Source: Eubacterium sp. 1001713B170207_170306_E7 (GTDB lineage Bacteria > Bacillota > Clostridia > Eubacteriales > Eubacteriaceae). From it: a DNA stretch of 64,000 bases. Shown piece by piece: positions 35,021 through 45,370 of this stretch. The DNA is taken from contig NZ_JADMVE010000011.1 of assembly GCF_015547515.1 (NCBI RefSeq), positions 1 through 64,000 of the forward strand, written 5' to 3'. Position 1 is the first letter of the stretch; every line of letters begins with the position of its first letter. Made by a program: the position numbers and the translations under genes. Under the pieces are notes generated by a model. That model saw only the letters and a list, made by a program, of their open reading frames with translations, ran no database searches and was not told where the DNA came from.

Positions 35021-38000
35021 ATGGATCGACTGTTTAATGACTTAAAAGGAACGCCTAAAATTGAAAAAATATTTGAAGCCATTGAAGAATCCATAGGGGT
35101 TAATCTCTCAAATGTCAAGACTGGCCTTAAAGGCTTTTTAACGCTTTTGACCTATGAACATTTTGATACGAATGTTTTGTTTATCACCCATTCTGACAGA
35201 GATGCTCAAAAAAAGGCTGAAATTTTGAGGAAATTCAGAGATACCACCGATGTGCTGTATTACCCCCTGGAGCCGGTTCATGACTATTTTTCAGATGCCC
35301 ATAGCCAGGATATTGCCCATCAGCGTATGACGGTAATCGAAAAGCTGTTTTCAGGTGGAAAGTATATTATCGTTGCGTCAATTGACAGTATTTTAAAAAA
35401 GATGGTTCCCAGGGAAGCGATGGAAAAACTGTTTTTTTCGATTAATAACGGTGATACCTTTGATTTGGAAGCATTGGCCATAAGACTTGTGAATCTGGGT
35501 TATGAAAGAGTTTATCAGGTAGAGTCGAAGGGACAGTTTGCACTGCGCGGTGGGATTTTAGATATCTATAACGTAACCTCTGATGATGGGGTCCGCATTG
35601 AATTTTTTGATGACGAAGTAGACTCAATGCGTCTTTTTGATGTCGACAGTCAGCTGTCCTATGATCAGATAGAAAATGTTCGTATCGCTCCTGCAAAAGA
35701 AATCGTTTTGTCTGAGGAAGAACGGCAGAAGATTTTTAAGATGATCCACAAAAAATATGACGGAAACGAGCTCTATATGGAGCTTGTCGAAAAGCTGGAG
35801 CAGGAAGGCGCCCAATATGACGAAACCCTGTTTACCTTTATTAAGGAAAATGACTCCTTTATGGATTATGTTGGGAAAAATATTGTTATCTGGGATGAAT
35901 ATACGCGGATCAAAGAAACCTATGATATTTTTATAAAGAAAACATGGCTGGATTATGAGTCCCTCATAACGCAGGGATACATTTTGCCCGAGGAAAAAAA
36001 TAAGTTTTTTACTTTCCATCATATCGAAAAAAGCCTTGAAGGCTGTCCTGCGGTTAAAGAGTATCTTTTTAACAGCAGAGCAAAAAAGGGAATGAATTTG
36101 GATATGAACTCCCGCGACCTTGAAAGCCTTGCGGGGCAGTTTCCCTTATTCTTGGACTTTTTAAACCGTCGTATTACGCTGGGATACCGGATTCATATCT
36201 GCTGTAAAACCGAGAAGACACGTGAAACCGTCAAGCAATATCTGGTAGACCAGGAGGTCTTTAATTTTGTTGAGAATGAGGGGCCCGGTATACAGCTTTC
36301 TGTCGGAGAAATTTCCGAAGGCTTTGAAATGGAGGACGAGAAGGTTGTCTACATTAATGAGTCTGAGATATTCAAAGAAAAACGAACTTCCCAGAGAAAG
36401 AAAAAGCACAAGGGAAGAAAGATTGATTCCTTTGCCGAACTGCATGTAGGGGACTATGTTGTTCACGATGTGCATGGTATTGGGATATACCGCGGAATTG
36501 AGCAGCTGACAATTGACAATGTAACCAAAGACCTGATGGTGATTGAATATGCTGGGGATGCCAGGCTTTACATACCAGTAGAGCAGATGGACTCTGTTCA
36601 GGTTTATATCGGTACAGGCGGCGATAAAAAGCCAAAGGTTAATCAGATGGGAAATCCCGACTGGCAGAAGGCAAAAAACAAAGCCCAGAAAGCAGTCGAA
36701 GATATGGCCGACGAGCTCATCGCCCTGTATGCCAAACGGCGTTCGATGAAGGGCTACGCCTACAGCCCGGATACATCCTGGCAAAAAGAGTTTGAGGATG
36801 ATTTTCCCTATGTCGAAACAGAGGACCAGCTGCGCTGCGTCGAAGAGATTAAATCGGATATGGAATCGGAAATACCCATGGACCGTCTTCTGTGCGGTGA
36901 TGTTGGGTATGGAAAGACAGAGGTAGCCCTGCGGGCAGCTTTCAAAGCTGTTATGGAAGGAAAACAAGTGGCAATGCTGGTGCCCACAACGATTTTGGCA
37001 CAACAGCATTACAATACCGTTCTAGATCGTTTTCGAAAATATCCTATCAGTGTAGAAGTGATCAGCCGTTTCAGAACCTCTGGACAGCAAAAGAAAATTT
37101 TAGGAGATCTGGCGCTTGGTAAGCTGGACATGATCATCGGCACACACCGCCTTTTATCCCAGGATGTTCATTTTAAAGACCTTGGTCTGCTTATTATCGA
37201 TGAAGAGCAGCGTTTTGGAGTAAGGTCTAAGGAAAAAATTAAGCAGCTAAAACAGAATGTCGATGTTCTGACCTTAAGTGCAACCCCGATCCCGCGTACA
37301 CTGCATATGTCGATGACCGGCGTGCGTGATATGAGTGTCATTGAAGAGCCACCAGAAGGCAGAAGGCCGGTACAAACCTATGTTATGGCTTATAACCCGC
37401 TGATTGTTCAGGATGCCATCAACCGCGAACTTGGCCGCGGAGGACAGGTTTATTATGTTCATAACCGTGTTCACGATATCCATGAGGTTGCCATTGACGT
37501 ACAGTCTCTTGTGCCAGATGCGAGAATTGTAGTGGCACACGGCCGGATGAGCGGCAGTGAGCTGGAAGATATTATGGTAGATTTCTTAAACCATGATTTT
37601 GATATATTAGTGACAACCACCATCGTTGAGTCAGGATTAGACGTTAAAAACGCCAATACCATGATCATTGATGAGGGAGATCATTTTGGCCTTTCTCAGC
37701 TTTACCAGCTGAGAGGCCGTGTCGGAAGATCCGACGTTCAGGCCTATACCTATGTTACCCATAAAAAGGAAATTCTGACGGAAATTGCCCAAAAGCGTTT
37801 AAAAGCCATCAAGGATTTTACGGCCTTTGGATCAGGTTTTAAGGTAGCCATGCGCGATCTTGAAATCCGTGGGGCAGGTAATATTTTGGGAGCAGAGCAG
37901 TCGGGACATTTATTTAAAATCGGTTATGAGCTGTACTGCCGTATTTTGGAAGAGGCTATCAGTAAACGCATGGACGGCGTGGAAGTTGAGACAGAAGAGC

Positions 38001-38446
38001 CAATTCGGATCAATCTGGATATTGACGGCTATATTCCTGAGCGCTATATCAGCAGTGAAGAGCTGAAATATGATATTTACAAAAAGCTGACATTTATTAA
38101 GACGCTTGAGGATTATGATGATTTCGAAGAAGAGCTTCTTGACCGCTTTGGGGATATACCAAATGGTGTCTATAATCTGATGTCCATTGCGATGATAAAA
38201 AATATGGCCTCAGTCATTGGAATTAAGGAAATTAAGCAGAAGGGACAGTTCATCTATCTGACCTTTAGCGAAAAAAAGGAAGTCTTTGTGCCGGATGCCG
38301 AGAAAATGCCGGAATTAATACGGAAATACAAAGTGAAATTTAAAGCGGGAAAAGCAGAAGAAGCCTGCTGGAGCTTTAATTTATCATCGGTTAAGGATAA
38401 AGATATTTTAAAAGAAATTATTTCATTTTTTGAGGATTTAAAATAA
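35021..38446 (+). CDS. mfd: Transcription-repair coupling factor
   Basis: Removes stalled RNA polymerase and recruits UvrA. The 1141 residues follow the Mfd plan. The N-terminal UvrB-like region is followed by the CarD-like polymerase-interaction domain ([12 protein letters not shown] near 476). The RecG-type translocase has Walker A G-D-V-G-Y-G-K-T near 625, D-E-E-Q near 726 and S-A-T-P-I-P-R-T-L. The TRCF domain is at the end. AGGAGAGG precedes the ATG. Length is typical. Confidence 0.97.
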   Translation: MDRLFNDLKGTPKIEKIFEAIEESIGVNLSNVKTGLKGFLTLLTYEHFDTNVLFITHSDRDAQKKAEILRKFRDTTDVLYYPLEPVHDYFSDAHSQDIAHQRMTVIEKLFSGGKYIIVASIDSILKKMVPREAMEKLFFSINNGDTFDLEALAIRLVNLGYERVYQVESKGQFALRGGILDIYNVTSDDGVRIEFFDDEVDSMRLFDVDSQLSYDQIENVRIAPAKEIVLSEEERQKIFKMIHKKYDGNELYMELVEKLEQEGAQYDETLFTFIKENDSFMDYVGKNIVIWDEYTRIKETYDIFIKKTWLDYESLITQGYILPEEKNKFFTFHHIEKSLEGCPAVKEYLFNSRAKKGMNLDMNSRDLESLAGQFPLFLDFLNRRITLGYRIHICCKTEKTRETVKQYLVDQEVFNFVENEGPGIQLSVGEISEGFEMEDEKVVYINESEIFKEKRTSQRKKKHKGRKIDSFAELHVGDYVVHDVHGIGIYRGIEQLTIDNVTKDLMVIEYAGDARLYIPVEQMDSVQVYIGTGGDKKPKVNQMGNPDWQKAKNKAQKAVEDMADELIALYAKRRSMKGYAYSPDTSWQKEFEDDFPYVETEDQLRCVEEIKSDMESEIPMDRLLCGDVGYGKTEVALRAAFKAVMEGKQVAMLVPTTILAQQHYNTVLDRFRKYPISVEVISRFRTSGQQKKILGDLALGKLDMIIGTHRLLSQDVHFKDLGLLIIDEEQRFGVRSKEKIKQLKQNVDVLTLSATPIPRTLHMSMTGVRDMSVIEEPPEGRRPVQTYVMAYNPLIVQDAINRELGRGGQVYYVHNRVHDIHEVAIDVQSLVPDARIVVAHGRMSGSELEDIMVDFLNHDFDILVTTTIVESGLDVKNANTMIIDEGDHFGLSQLYQLRGRVGRSDVQAYTYVTHKKEILTEIAQKRLKAIKDFTAFGSGFKVAMRDLEIRGAGNILGAEQSGHLFKIGYELYCRILEEAISKRMDGVEVETEEPIRINLDIDGYIPERYISSEELKYDIYKKLTFIKTLEDYDDFEEELLDRFGDIPNGVYNLMSIAMIKNMASVIGIKEIKQKGQFIYLTFSEKKEVFVPDAEKMPELIRKYKVKFKAGKAEEACWSFNLSSVKDKDILKEIISFFEDLK

Positions 38447-38509
38447 TTAAGATGTCATTAAGATAAAATATGTTAAAATATAAAAATCACAATTTTTAAG
38501 GAGAGCAAA

Positions 38510-40003
38510 ATGCAGAAAAACAAGATCAGGGGTGTCGTATTGGCTTTAGCGGTCACGCTGGGGATTACAACACTGACAACCGGTTGTTCACTGGTTTCCG
38601 TCAATCCAGAAAAGGATAACCAGCAGGTTATTGCGGAGATCGACGGTCAATCTATGACAAAAGAGTCTTTTAACAACTATATGGCCTATTATGATCTGTA
38701 TTACACGGCCAACGGGAGCTCGATGCCAACAGGGTCTGAACTGACTGAATTCAAAAAAGATTTACTGGACAGCCTGGTTCAGGTTGGGGCAATGACGGCT
38801 CAGGCCAAAAAGGACAACCTTACAGTCGATGAGGCAGCTGCTGAAAGCCAGGCTCAGACAGCGCTGGACAGCTTGAAAACATCAGCAGGAAATAAATATG
38901 ACAGCATCCTGTCTAAATACAATACCAATAATGATTCCTTCACACAATTTATGAAAACCTTCATGGTTGACAACAGCTATGCCAGCGAATGCTATTCCAA
39001 GCATACGGATTATTTAAAAGAGCATCCTGAGGAAGAACTGGATCAGGTGGTTGGAAAAATCAACGATGAAGAAATTAAGCGTGGAATTTATAATTATTAT
39101 TATATCAATGAAGAAATCACCTCTTATTATTCGGGTGGACAGGGGTTGCAGACAGATGATGCGAGTGTGAAAGAAACAAATGAATCAATTTTTAATTCAA
39201 TCGCTCAAAACAAAGCCCTGATTAAGTACTGTGAAGATAATAATATTGAAATAAAACAGGAAGAAATCGATAATGCGCTTCAGACTAAACAATCTATTCA
39301 AAATATGATGTTTCAGACAGATGATGAGCTGAATCAGTATCTTGAAAGCTACTTCCTCACAAAAGAAAAATACGACGAATACCAAAAGGAAGACGCTAAA
39401 GGGACTGCGGCGGGTCAGGCCATCCAGGCAAAAGTGACAGAAGATGTCAAAGTCAGTGACACGGATTTGCGTAAATACTATAAAGAGCATAAAGATTCTT
39501 ATGATGAAAGTACAGTTTCGGCAGAGCATATTCTGACAGAAGATGAAGCTCTGGCAAATGAAATTTACGAGAAAGCCAAAGATGCAAAGACAAAAGAGGA
39601 TTTTGAAAAAATAATGAACGAATACAAATCCAATGAAAAAGTAAAAGAAGCAACGGATTTGGGTTCCTTCAATAAAGAAAAAATGGTTAGCGAATTTTCT
39701 GATGCAGCTTTTGGTATGGAAAAAAACAGTGTCAGCAAACCTGTAAAAACAGAGTACGGTTACCATGTTATCTATGTTTATGATAAAAACGACGCCGGTG
39801 AAGCGAGTTTTGAAGATAAAAAGGATGAAATAACAGCGTCTGTAAAAGAGGAAAAAGGTACTGAAGATTATAACAAACTCAAGGAAGACTTGCTGAAAAA
39901 AGAAAAAATTGATATCTATGATATTAAAACCACGCTCGAAACCTACATGGATCAGTTAAAATCGGAATTAAATATTCAGATTTATGACAAGAAAGTCCAA
40001 TAG
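38510..40003 (+). CDS. PrsA-like peptidyl-prolyl isomerase lipoprotein
   Basis: Extracytoplasmic folding chaperone of 497 residues. The lipoprotein signal ends L-T-T-G-C (Cys26). Two SurA-N-like helical regions (Q-V-I-A-E-I-D-G-Q-S-M-T, and V-V-G-K-I-N-D-E-E-I-K-R near 180) precede a parvulin PPIase domain near 340-430 (S-A-E-H-I-L-T, then D-L-G-S-F, G-Y-H-V-I-Y-V). A SurA/PrsA-type gene next to mfd is common in Clostridia. It is longer than Bacillus PrsA because of the duplicated N-region. Confidence 0.9.
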   Translation: MQKNKIRGVVLALAVTLGITTLTTGCSLVSVNPEKDNQQVIAEIDGQSMTKESFNNYMAYYDLYYTANGSSMPTGSELTEFKKDLLDSLVQVGAMTAQAKKDNLTVDEAAAESQAQTALDSLKTSAGNKYDSILSKYNTNNDSFTQFMKTFMVDNSYASECYSKHTDYLKEHPEEELDQVVGKINDEEIKRGIYNYYYINEEITSYYSGGQGLQTDDASVKETNESIFNSIAQNKALIKYCEDNNIEIKQEEIDNALQTKQSIQNMMFQTDDELNQYLESYFLTKEKYDEYQKEDAKGTAAGQAIQAKVTEDVKVSDTDLRKYYKEHKDSYDESTVSAEHILTEDEALANEIYEKAKDAKTKEDFEKIMNEYKSNEKVKEATDLGSFNKEKMVSEFSDAAFGMEKNSVSKPVKTEYGYHVIYVYDKNDAGEASFEDKKDEITASVKEEKGTEDYNKLKEDLLKKEKIDIYDIKTTLETYMDQLKSELNIQIYDKKVQ

Positions 40004-40015
40004 TTCTCATGAGTC

Positions 40016-40044
40016 AAAGGCTTGCTGTAAGGCAGGCCTTTTAA
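40016..40044 (+). terminator. Rho-independent terminator after the PrsA-like gene
   Basis: AAAGGCTTGC pairs with GCAGGCCTTT (one G-U pair) and is followed by TTAATTT. Moderate strength. Confidence 0.65.
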
Positions 40045-40104
40045 TTTGCGTATCCACTGCAAAAAAGTTATAATGATACTTATTTCGTTGAAAGAGGTTT
40101 TCAA

Positions 40105-41715
40105 GTGAGTAAAAAAGCGAGTAGTTATCTAAAAGGAGCGACAATTCTGGCAGTAGCCGGGATTCTTTCGCGTCTTCTTGGGTTATTCTACAAGGTGCCG
40201 GTATATAACCTTGTCGGAAGCTATGGTAATGGCATATACAGCAATGTCACAAATGTTTATAATCTGTTGCTGATGGTTTCAACGGTGGGGCTGCCAGTGG
40301 CAATTTCCAAAATGATCTCTGAAAATATTGCAATTAAGGATTACCTGGCAGCGCATAATGTCTTTAAGGTTTCGTTTTGGACACTGCTGATTATGGGCGG
40401 CCTTTCCACTGCCTTTCTTTTTCTGGGGGCGGATTGGCTGATAACTGTTGCGAACTGGCCGGGTGAAAGCTTTCCAGCCATTATGGCCATTGCGATGGCG
40501 CCGCTTATTATAGCGATTTGCTCATCCTTCCGAGGTTTTTTCCAGGGCTTTCAAATCATGAATCCAACAGCCATCTCTCAGATTATTGAGCAGATTGTTC
40601 GGGTGGGTCTGGGCGTTTTTTTGTGCTGGTATTTCATTTCCAGTGGAATGGGTGTTGGAATGGGCGTCGGCGGCGCCGTTTTTGGAGCAACTGCCGGTGG
40701 CCTGTTTGCGATGCTTTTTCTCTGGTTCTTATACTGGGCTTTCACAGCCGCCAATAAAAAAACATTAAAGCAGACAAGCCGGCCGGTACCGCTTACAAAT
40801 AAACAGATATTCAAGCGCCTTGTGATCATCGCGGTCCCGGTTACGCTGACATCCGCCATTGTCTCGCTGTTTTCGATGATTGACTCAATGATCTATATCC
40901 CGAGACTGGCGCTCGCAGGGGTTGACGCCCATACCGCAACGACCATGATCGGCGATTTTGCCAATGCGGATACGCTGATTAATATACCGCTCGTTATCAG
41001 TGGAACCCTTGCGGTTGCCATGATACCGGCGATTTCGGAATCCTTTGCCCTCCGTGATAAAAAGGCAATGGGGCATAAAATTGATGTTGCCATCCGTCTG
41101 GTTATTATGGTAGCTTTACCTTGCTGTATTGGCCTTTCTGTGCTCTCACAGGGAATTTTTGATATTCTTTTTCAAGGCTCACCTTATGGACCCGAAATTT
41201 TAAAATATTACTCGTACGCGACTATTTTTATGATGCTTTCAAACACATTTCAAAGCATTCTCCAGGCCATAGACCGCTTCAGAGTACCATTGATCAATCT
41301 TGCTATTGCGATTGTAATCCGTTTTGTAACAGGATGGATCTGTCTGGCAGTGCCTGCGTTTAACATCTATGGGATTGTTATCAGCAGTATGATTACTTTT
41401 GTTTATTTAACGATATCTAATTATATCTGCGTCAAGCGTTTTACCGGGTTCCAGATGGATGCGAAGCAAACGCTTTTTAAACCATTGGTTTCAGCCATTC
41501 TGATGGGGCTTGCTACCTGGGGTGTTTACGCATTGGTAAGCATGCTCGCAGGCAATTTTATCGCAGTCGTGACAGCGGTGGTGGTTGCCGTTGCTGTGTA
41601 TTTTTTCCTGATGATTTTGATTGGTGGAATCACAGAAGAAGAAATGGCTATTCTGCCAGCACAGAAGATTATCGAACCGGTTTACAGGAAAATCAGAGGG
41701 ATTTTATATCGCTAG
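40105..41715 (+). CDS. Polysaccharide / lipid II flippase family protein (SpoVB/MurJ-like)
   Basis: A 536-residue membrane protein with 12-14 helices of the MOP superfamily (PF01943 type). Opening: A-S-S-Y-L-K-G-A-T-I-L-A-V-A-G-I-L-S-R near residues 4-22, typical of the YabM/SpoVB/YtgP group that moves lipid-linked wall precursors. GTG start at 40105 behind AAAGAGG. In Bacillus the corresponding gene also precedes mazG. It is probably a vegetative paralogue rather than a spore-specific SpoVB. Confidence 0.9.
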   Translation: MSKKASSYLKGATILAVAGILSRLLGLFYKVPVYNLVGSYGNGIYSNVTNVYNLLLMVSTVGLPVAISKMISENIAIKDYLAAHNVFKVSFWTLLIMGGLSTAFLFLGADWLITVANWPGESFPAIMAIAMAPLIIAICSSFRGFFQGFQIMNPTAISQIIEQIVRVGLGVFLCWYFISSGMGVGMGVGGAVFGATAGGLFAMLFLWFLYWAFTAANKKTLKQTSRPVPLTNKQIFKRLVIIAVPVTLTSAIVSLFSMIDSMIYIPRLALAGVDAHTATTMIGDFANADTLINIPLVISGTLAVAMIPAISESFALRDKKAMGHKIDVAIRLVIMVALPCCIGLSVLSQGIFDILFQGSPYGPEILKYYSYATIFMMLSNTFQSILQAIDRFRVPLINLAIAIVIRFVTGWICLAVPAFNIYGIVISSMITFVYLTISNYICVKRFTGFQMDAKQTLFKPLVSAILMGLATWGVYALVSMLAGNFIAVVTAVVVAVAVYFFLMILIGGITEEEMAILPAQKIIEPVYRKIRGILYR

Positions 41716-41729
41716 AATAGAGGAAAGCT

Positions 41730-43187
41730 ATGTCACAGATAAGTATTGTAGGTTTAGGGCCCGGTGCCTTGGGCCAGCTAACAGTAGAAACACTGGAATT
41801 ACTCCAGAACGACAGTAAAAATTATTTCAGAACAGCCGTCCACCCCGTAGTCAAAGAGCTGGAGAAACGTGGGATAATGTACGTCAGTTTTGATACATTG
41901 TATAAAAGCTGTGAGTGTTTTGAGGACGTTTATGAAAAGATCGCAGAAGAACTTATCCAGAAAGCACAGACTGGAGAAACGCTGGTTTATGCGGTTCCTG
42001 GCAACCCGCTGTTTGGGGAACAGAGTGTCGTCAATTTAATGCATAAATGCCAGGAAAAGAAGATAAGCTACCAGATTTATTCGGGGGTGAGCTTTGTTGA
42101 TGTTTCCATGACAGCATTAAAGGAAGACCCCGTAAATGGTCTGAAGATTATTGACGCCTTTGAAATTAACAAACAAATTCCGGACAAGGCAATGGGGAAT
42201 CTGGTCACTCAGGTTTTCAACCGTCATATGGCATCAGAAATTAAGCTTTTCCTGTTGGATTACTATCCAGATGATTATCCGGTTGTTTTGCTCATCAACG
42301 CCGGAATTCCGGGACAAGAGATCATTAAAGAGGTTCCATTGTGTGAGATGGACTGGACTGATGAGATCAACCATTTAACCACGCTCTATATCCCGCCGGA
42401 TAAAAAGGGCATGAGAAGCTATCAAAAGCTGCTTGAAATTATGGAGATCCTCAGAAGTCCGGAGGGCTGCCCCTGGGACAGAAAGCAAACACATGAGAGC
42501 CTTAAAGCATATCTGCTGGAGGAAACCTATGAAGTGATGGATGCTATTGAGACAGAGGATACAGAAAATCTGATAGAGGAACTGGGAGATCTGCTTTTTC
42601 AGATTATTTTTCATGCACAGCTTGGCAGAGAAGAAGGACTTTTCACAATTAATGATGTTCTGGAAGAAATCAATCAAAAGATGGTACGCCGGCACCCTCA
42701 TGTGTTTATGACTCCCGAGGAGATTTCATCCGAAGAGGTGGTGACCAATTGGGATGAAATCAAAAAAACAGAGAAGCAGACACAAACGATCTCCGATGAA
42801 ATGGCGCGAATTCCCAAAGAATTTACTGCGTTAATGGAGGCCTGTAAGGTTCAATCCAAAGCGGCCAAAGTTGGGTTCGATTTGGAAAACCCATTGGATG
42901 CATTAGAGAAGGTTGCGGAGGAAGAAAAAGAAGTAAGAGCGGAAATTATAAATGAATGCCCGGATAAACTAGAAGAAGAACTGGGGGATTTGCTGTTTGC
43001 GGTTGTCAATGTTGCCCGCCTGGCAAAAATTCAGCCTGAGACTGCACTGCGTAAAGCGACACAAAAGTTTATCATGCGTTTTAAAGAAATGGAAAAAATT
43101 ACCCTAAATGAACAAAAAAGTATGCTTGATTACGACCTTGATGGTCTTGAGCAGCTGTGGCAACTGGTAAAATCCTTAAAAAACTAA
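41730..43187 (+). CDS. mazG: MazG family nucleoside triphosphate pyrophosphohydrolase with N-terminal methylase-like domain (YabN type)
   Basis: House-cleaning NTP pyrophosphohydrolase of 485 residues. The N-terminal about 220 residues are a tetrapyrrole-methylase-like domain (I-V-G-L-G-P-G-A-L-G, A-V-P-G-N-P-L-F-G). Two MazG helical modules follow, with E-E-T-Y-E-V and a G-D-L-L-F-Q-I-I-F-H in the first, and E-E-E-K-E-V with E-E-L-G-D-L-L-F-A-V in the second. The same fusion is known as YabN. AGAGGAAAG precedes the ATG. Neighbours match the conserved order. Confidence 0.94.
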   Translation: MSQISIVGLGPGALGQLTVETLELLQNDSKNYFRTAVHPVVKELEKRGIMYVSFDTLYKSCECFEDVYEKIAEELIQKAQTGETLVYAVPGNPLFGEQSVVNLMHKCQEKKISYQIYSGVSFVDVSMTALKEDPVNGLKIIDAFEINKQIPDKAMGNLVTQVFNRHMASEIKLFLLDYYPDDYPVVLLINAGIPGQEIIKEVPLCEMDWTDEINHLTTLYIPPDKKGMRSYQKLLEIMEILRSPEGCPWDRKQTHESLKAYLLEETYEVMDAIETEDTENLIEELGDLLFQIIFHAQLGREEGLFTINDVLEEINQKMVRRHPHVFMTPEEISSEEVVTNWDEIKKTEKQTQTISDEMARIPKEFTALMEACKVQSKAAKVGFDLENPLDALEKVAEEEKEVRAEIINECPDKLEEELGDLLFAVVNVARLAKIQPETALRKATQKFIMRFKEMEKITLNEQKSMLDYDLDGLEQLWQLVKSLKN

Positions 43188-43296
43188 GGTTTTTAGCTAA
43201 AAATACAGAAAATGCTTGTATTTTTTAGCGAAACGTGATTATAATAATAATCATAAAAATTAAAACATAAAGATCACACTTTACGGAGGGATAAGA

Positions 43297-43572
43297 ATGA
43301 ACAAATCAGAATTAATTGCCGCTATGGCAGAAAAATCGGGATTATCTAAAAAGGACTCAGAAAAAGCTTTAGGTGCTTTTATGGATACCGTTGTTGACGC
43401 CTTAAAGGACGGCGACAAAGTTGCTCTGGTAGGTTTCGGTACTTTTGATGTTCGTGAAAGAGCTGCTAGAACCGGTTTAAATCCAAGAACCAAAGAACCA
43501 ATTGAAATTGCTGCTTCAAAAGCTCCAGCATTTAAAGCAGGAAAAGCATTTAAAGACGAATTAAACAAATAA
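43297..43572 (+). CDS. hup: HU family DNA-binding protein
   Basis: A 91-residue nucleoid protein. Family features: M-N-K-S-E-L-I-A-A-M-A at the start, V-A-L-V-G-F-G-T-F-D-V-R-E-R-A near 45-60, and the DNA-clasping R-N-P-R-T-like arm (L-N-P-R-T-K-E-P-I) near 64. ACGGAGGG precedes the ATG. Its location between mazG and the S4 gene is usual in Clostridia. It has its own terminator. Confidence 0.96.
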   Translation: MNKSELIAAMAEKSGLSKKDSEKALGAFMDTVVDALKDGDKVALVGFGTFDVRERAARTGLNPRTKEPIEIAASKAPAFKAGKAFKDELNK

Positions 43573-43580
43573 TCAAGGGA

Positions 43581-43611
43581 GGGCCGGAGCAGTATTGCTT
43601 CGGCCCTTTTG
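43581..43611 (+). terminator. Rho-independent terminator after HU
   Basis: GGGCCGGAGCA pairs with TGCTTCGGCCC (one G-U pair) around GTAT, followed by TTTT. Confidence 0.9.
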
Positions 43612-43630
43612 ATTTTAGAAAGGAAATTCA

Positions 43631-43870
43631 ATGCGAGTTGATAAATTTTTGAAAAATGCCCGTTTAATCAAACGCCGTACCGTGGGAAAAGCGGCATGTG
43701 ATGGAGGGCGGATTACGATTAATGGAAAAGAGGCAAAGCCTGGGAGCCGTTTGAAGGTTGGCGATATTCTCACCATAGCATACGGCGATGGCGAACAGAA
43801 AATTGAGGTTTTAGAGCTTTTAGAACATGCCCCTAAGGATAAAGCCACAGAAATGTACCGGGAACTTTAG
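43631..43870 (+). CDS. S4-domain RNA-binding protein (YabO/RqcP-like)
   Basis: A 79-residue single S4 domain: M-R-V-D-K-F-L-K-N-A-R-L-I-K-R-R-T near residues 1-17, G-R-I-T-I-N-G-K-E-A-K-P near 28-39, V-G-D-I-L-T. Gene position matches yabO, whose product (RqcP) assists ribosome-associated quality control by stabilising P-site tRNA. AAAGGA precedes the ATG. The sporulation genes yabP and yabQ that often follow are absent. Confidence 0.93.
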   Translation: MRVDKFLKNARLIKRRTVGKAACDGGRITINGKEAKPGSRLKVGDILTIAYGDGEQKIEVLELLEHAPKDKATEMYREL

Positions 43871-43958
43871 ATTAAGAATTGACTGGGTTTTATCGTTTAT
43901 AATAGCTGAATGAAGTAGATTATGTTACAATAAATAAAAAAACAGGTGGTGAAAAACA

Positions 43959-44381
43959 GTGGCGGAAAAGAAAAAAAAAGATCTGCGCAGGCGCTTCAAG
44001 CCTAAAATGGGGACGATTATTGTGACCCTTGTGCTTTTAATCTTTGTGGGCACACTGTTTGGAACAAATGCCATGAAAATTCATCAGCTTAATGCCCAAA
44101 AAGTAGATATTCAGTCCAAGCTTGACGAGGCAAAGAAGAAAAGCGAACAATTGGACGAAGACATTAAACAAATCGGAACAAAAAATTATATCGAACTCAT
44201 TGCACGAAAATACCTGGGCCTTTATTATCCGGATGAAAAGATTGTAGTGCCCGTAGAAGGTAAAGATAATAACGGACAGAGTAACAGTGAGCAGCCGGCA
44301 GAACAGCCGACACCAACAGCAGACGAAGGTGGTCAGGATAGTTCCAATAGCGATGAGCAACAAAGTGAGGAAAACGAATGA
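43959..44381 (+). CDS. divIC: Septum formation initiator (DivIC/FtsB family)
   Basis: A 140-residue bitopic division protein. A basic cytoplasmic N-terminus leads to one membrane helix (about 17-35), then a coiled coil (H-Q-L-N-A-Q-K-V-D-I-Q-S-K-L) and the conserved Y-L-G-L-Y-Y-P-D-E-K. The tail is unusually long, rich in Glu, Gln, Ser and Pro. GTG start at 43959 behind AGGTGG. Its stop overlaps the ppx start (ATGA). Confidence 0.88.
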   Translation: MAEKKKKDLRRRFKPKMGTIIVTLVLLIFVGTLFGTNAMKIHQLNAQKVDIQSKLDEAKKKSEQLDEDIKQIGTKNYIELIARKYLGLYYPDEKIVVPVEGKDNNGQSNSEQPAEQPTPTADEGGQDSSNSDEQQSEENE

Positions 44382-45331
44382 GTGAATCAAGTGTACCAAA
44401 ACAACCTAAAATCAATCGAGCGGTGATTGATATCGGAACAAATTCAACGAGAATGCTGATATTTAGAAAAGATAAAAAAGGACAGCTGTTTCGCGTTAAT
44501 AAATCGGTCCGGTATACCCGGATGGGCCAGGGCGTTAATAAGACCAAACGCCTTCATCCGGATGCGATCAAGCGAAATATTGAAGCCTTAGAGGAGTATA
44601 AGAGCATCGCTGAGGATTACGAAGTAAGGGAAATGTTTATTTTTGGTACAAGTGCGCTCCGAGATGCTGAAAATTCTTCAGAATTTATTGATTTAGCCGC
44701 ACAAAAGCTTGGGATGAAGGTTGAGGTTATTTCAGGTGAAAAAGAGGCGGAATATGGCTTTATCGGCGTATCACAATGCTTTGATGAGGGCTTGCTGATC
44801 TTTGATATTGGTGGAGGCAGTACCGAATTGATTTATGGACAGGGCCGAAATCTCTTAAGAATGAAAAGTCTGGATATTGGAAGCGTTCGTTCCACAGAAA
44901 CTTTTATTGAGAATGATCCGCCCAATGCAGATGAGCTGAATCAGTTAAATCAAAATGCAATCGAAGCCCTTGAGAATGCCCTTGCTGATTACGAAGCTTA
45001 TAAACCTTATAAGTTGATCGGTATTGGCGGAACAGCCACAACGGTATCCACGATTAAACAAAAACTGAAAATTTATGACAGTGAGCAGGTGCATCAGAGT
45101 GTTGTCACCAAAGCGGAGCTTGAATCGATCATCATGGATCTGGCTTCAAAAACGATTGATGAGCGCCGTCAGATTGTCGGTCTGGAGGCGAAGCGCGCGG
45201 ATATTATCATTGCGGGTACCAGTATCCTAGACAATATTTTGAAAGCGACCAAAATGGACTCATTTGTTGTTTGTGATTATGATAATCTGGAAGGCGCAGC
45301 CTACAGCCGTTTTTTCATGAATGAAAAATAA
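44378..45331 (+). CDS. ppx: Ppx/GppA family exopolyphosphatase
   Basis: Hydrolyses polyphosphate or pppGpp-type phosphates. The 317-residue protein has the actin-like phosphate loops V-I-D-I-G-T-N-S-T-R-M-L near 16-27 and L-I-F-D-I-G-G-G-S-T-E-L near 143, and G-I-G-G-T-A-T-T near 210. At about 317 residues it is the short two-domain form. It overlaps divIC by four bases. Its last codons (M-N-E-K-stop) lie inside the left direct repeat of the prophage, so insertion left the gene intact. Confidence 0.94.
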   Translation: MSESSVPKQPKINRAVIDIGTNSTRMLIFRKDKKGQLFRVNKSVRYTRMGQGVNKTKRLHPDAIKRNIEALEEYKSIAEDYEVREMFIFGTSALRDAENSSEFIDLAAQKLGMKVEVISGEKEAEYGFIGVSQCFDEGLLIFDIGGGSTELIYGQGRNLLRMKSLDIGSVRSTETFIENDPPNADELNQLNQNAIEALENALADYEAYKPYKLIGIGGTATTVSTIKQKLKIYDSEQVHQSVVTKAELESIIMDLASKTIDERRQIVGLEAKRADIIIAGTSILDNILKATKMDSFVVCDYDNLEGAAYSRFFMNEK

Positions 45332-45332
45332 A
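45319..45332 (+). repeat. Left 14-bp direct repeat of the prophage (candidate attL)
   Basis: GAATGAAAAATAAA, identical to 51482-51495. It contains the end of ppx including its TAA stop. The flanking bases differ on both sides, so the repeat is exactly 14 bases. It marks the left end of the foreign segment. Confidence 0.75.
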
Positions 45333-45370
45333 TGTGAATGTCAAGAAAAAATGTCCAAAAAGTTAAAAAC

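Noticed and set aside
36161..37009. 282-codon minus-strand frame inside mfd
   Set aside because: Shadow of mfd; Cys/His/Leu-rich composition typical of antisense frames.
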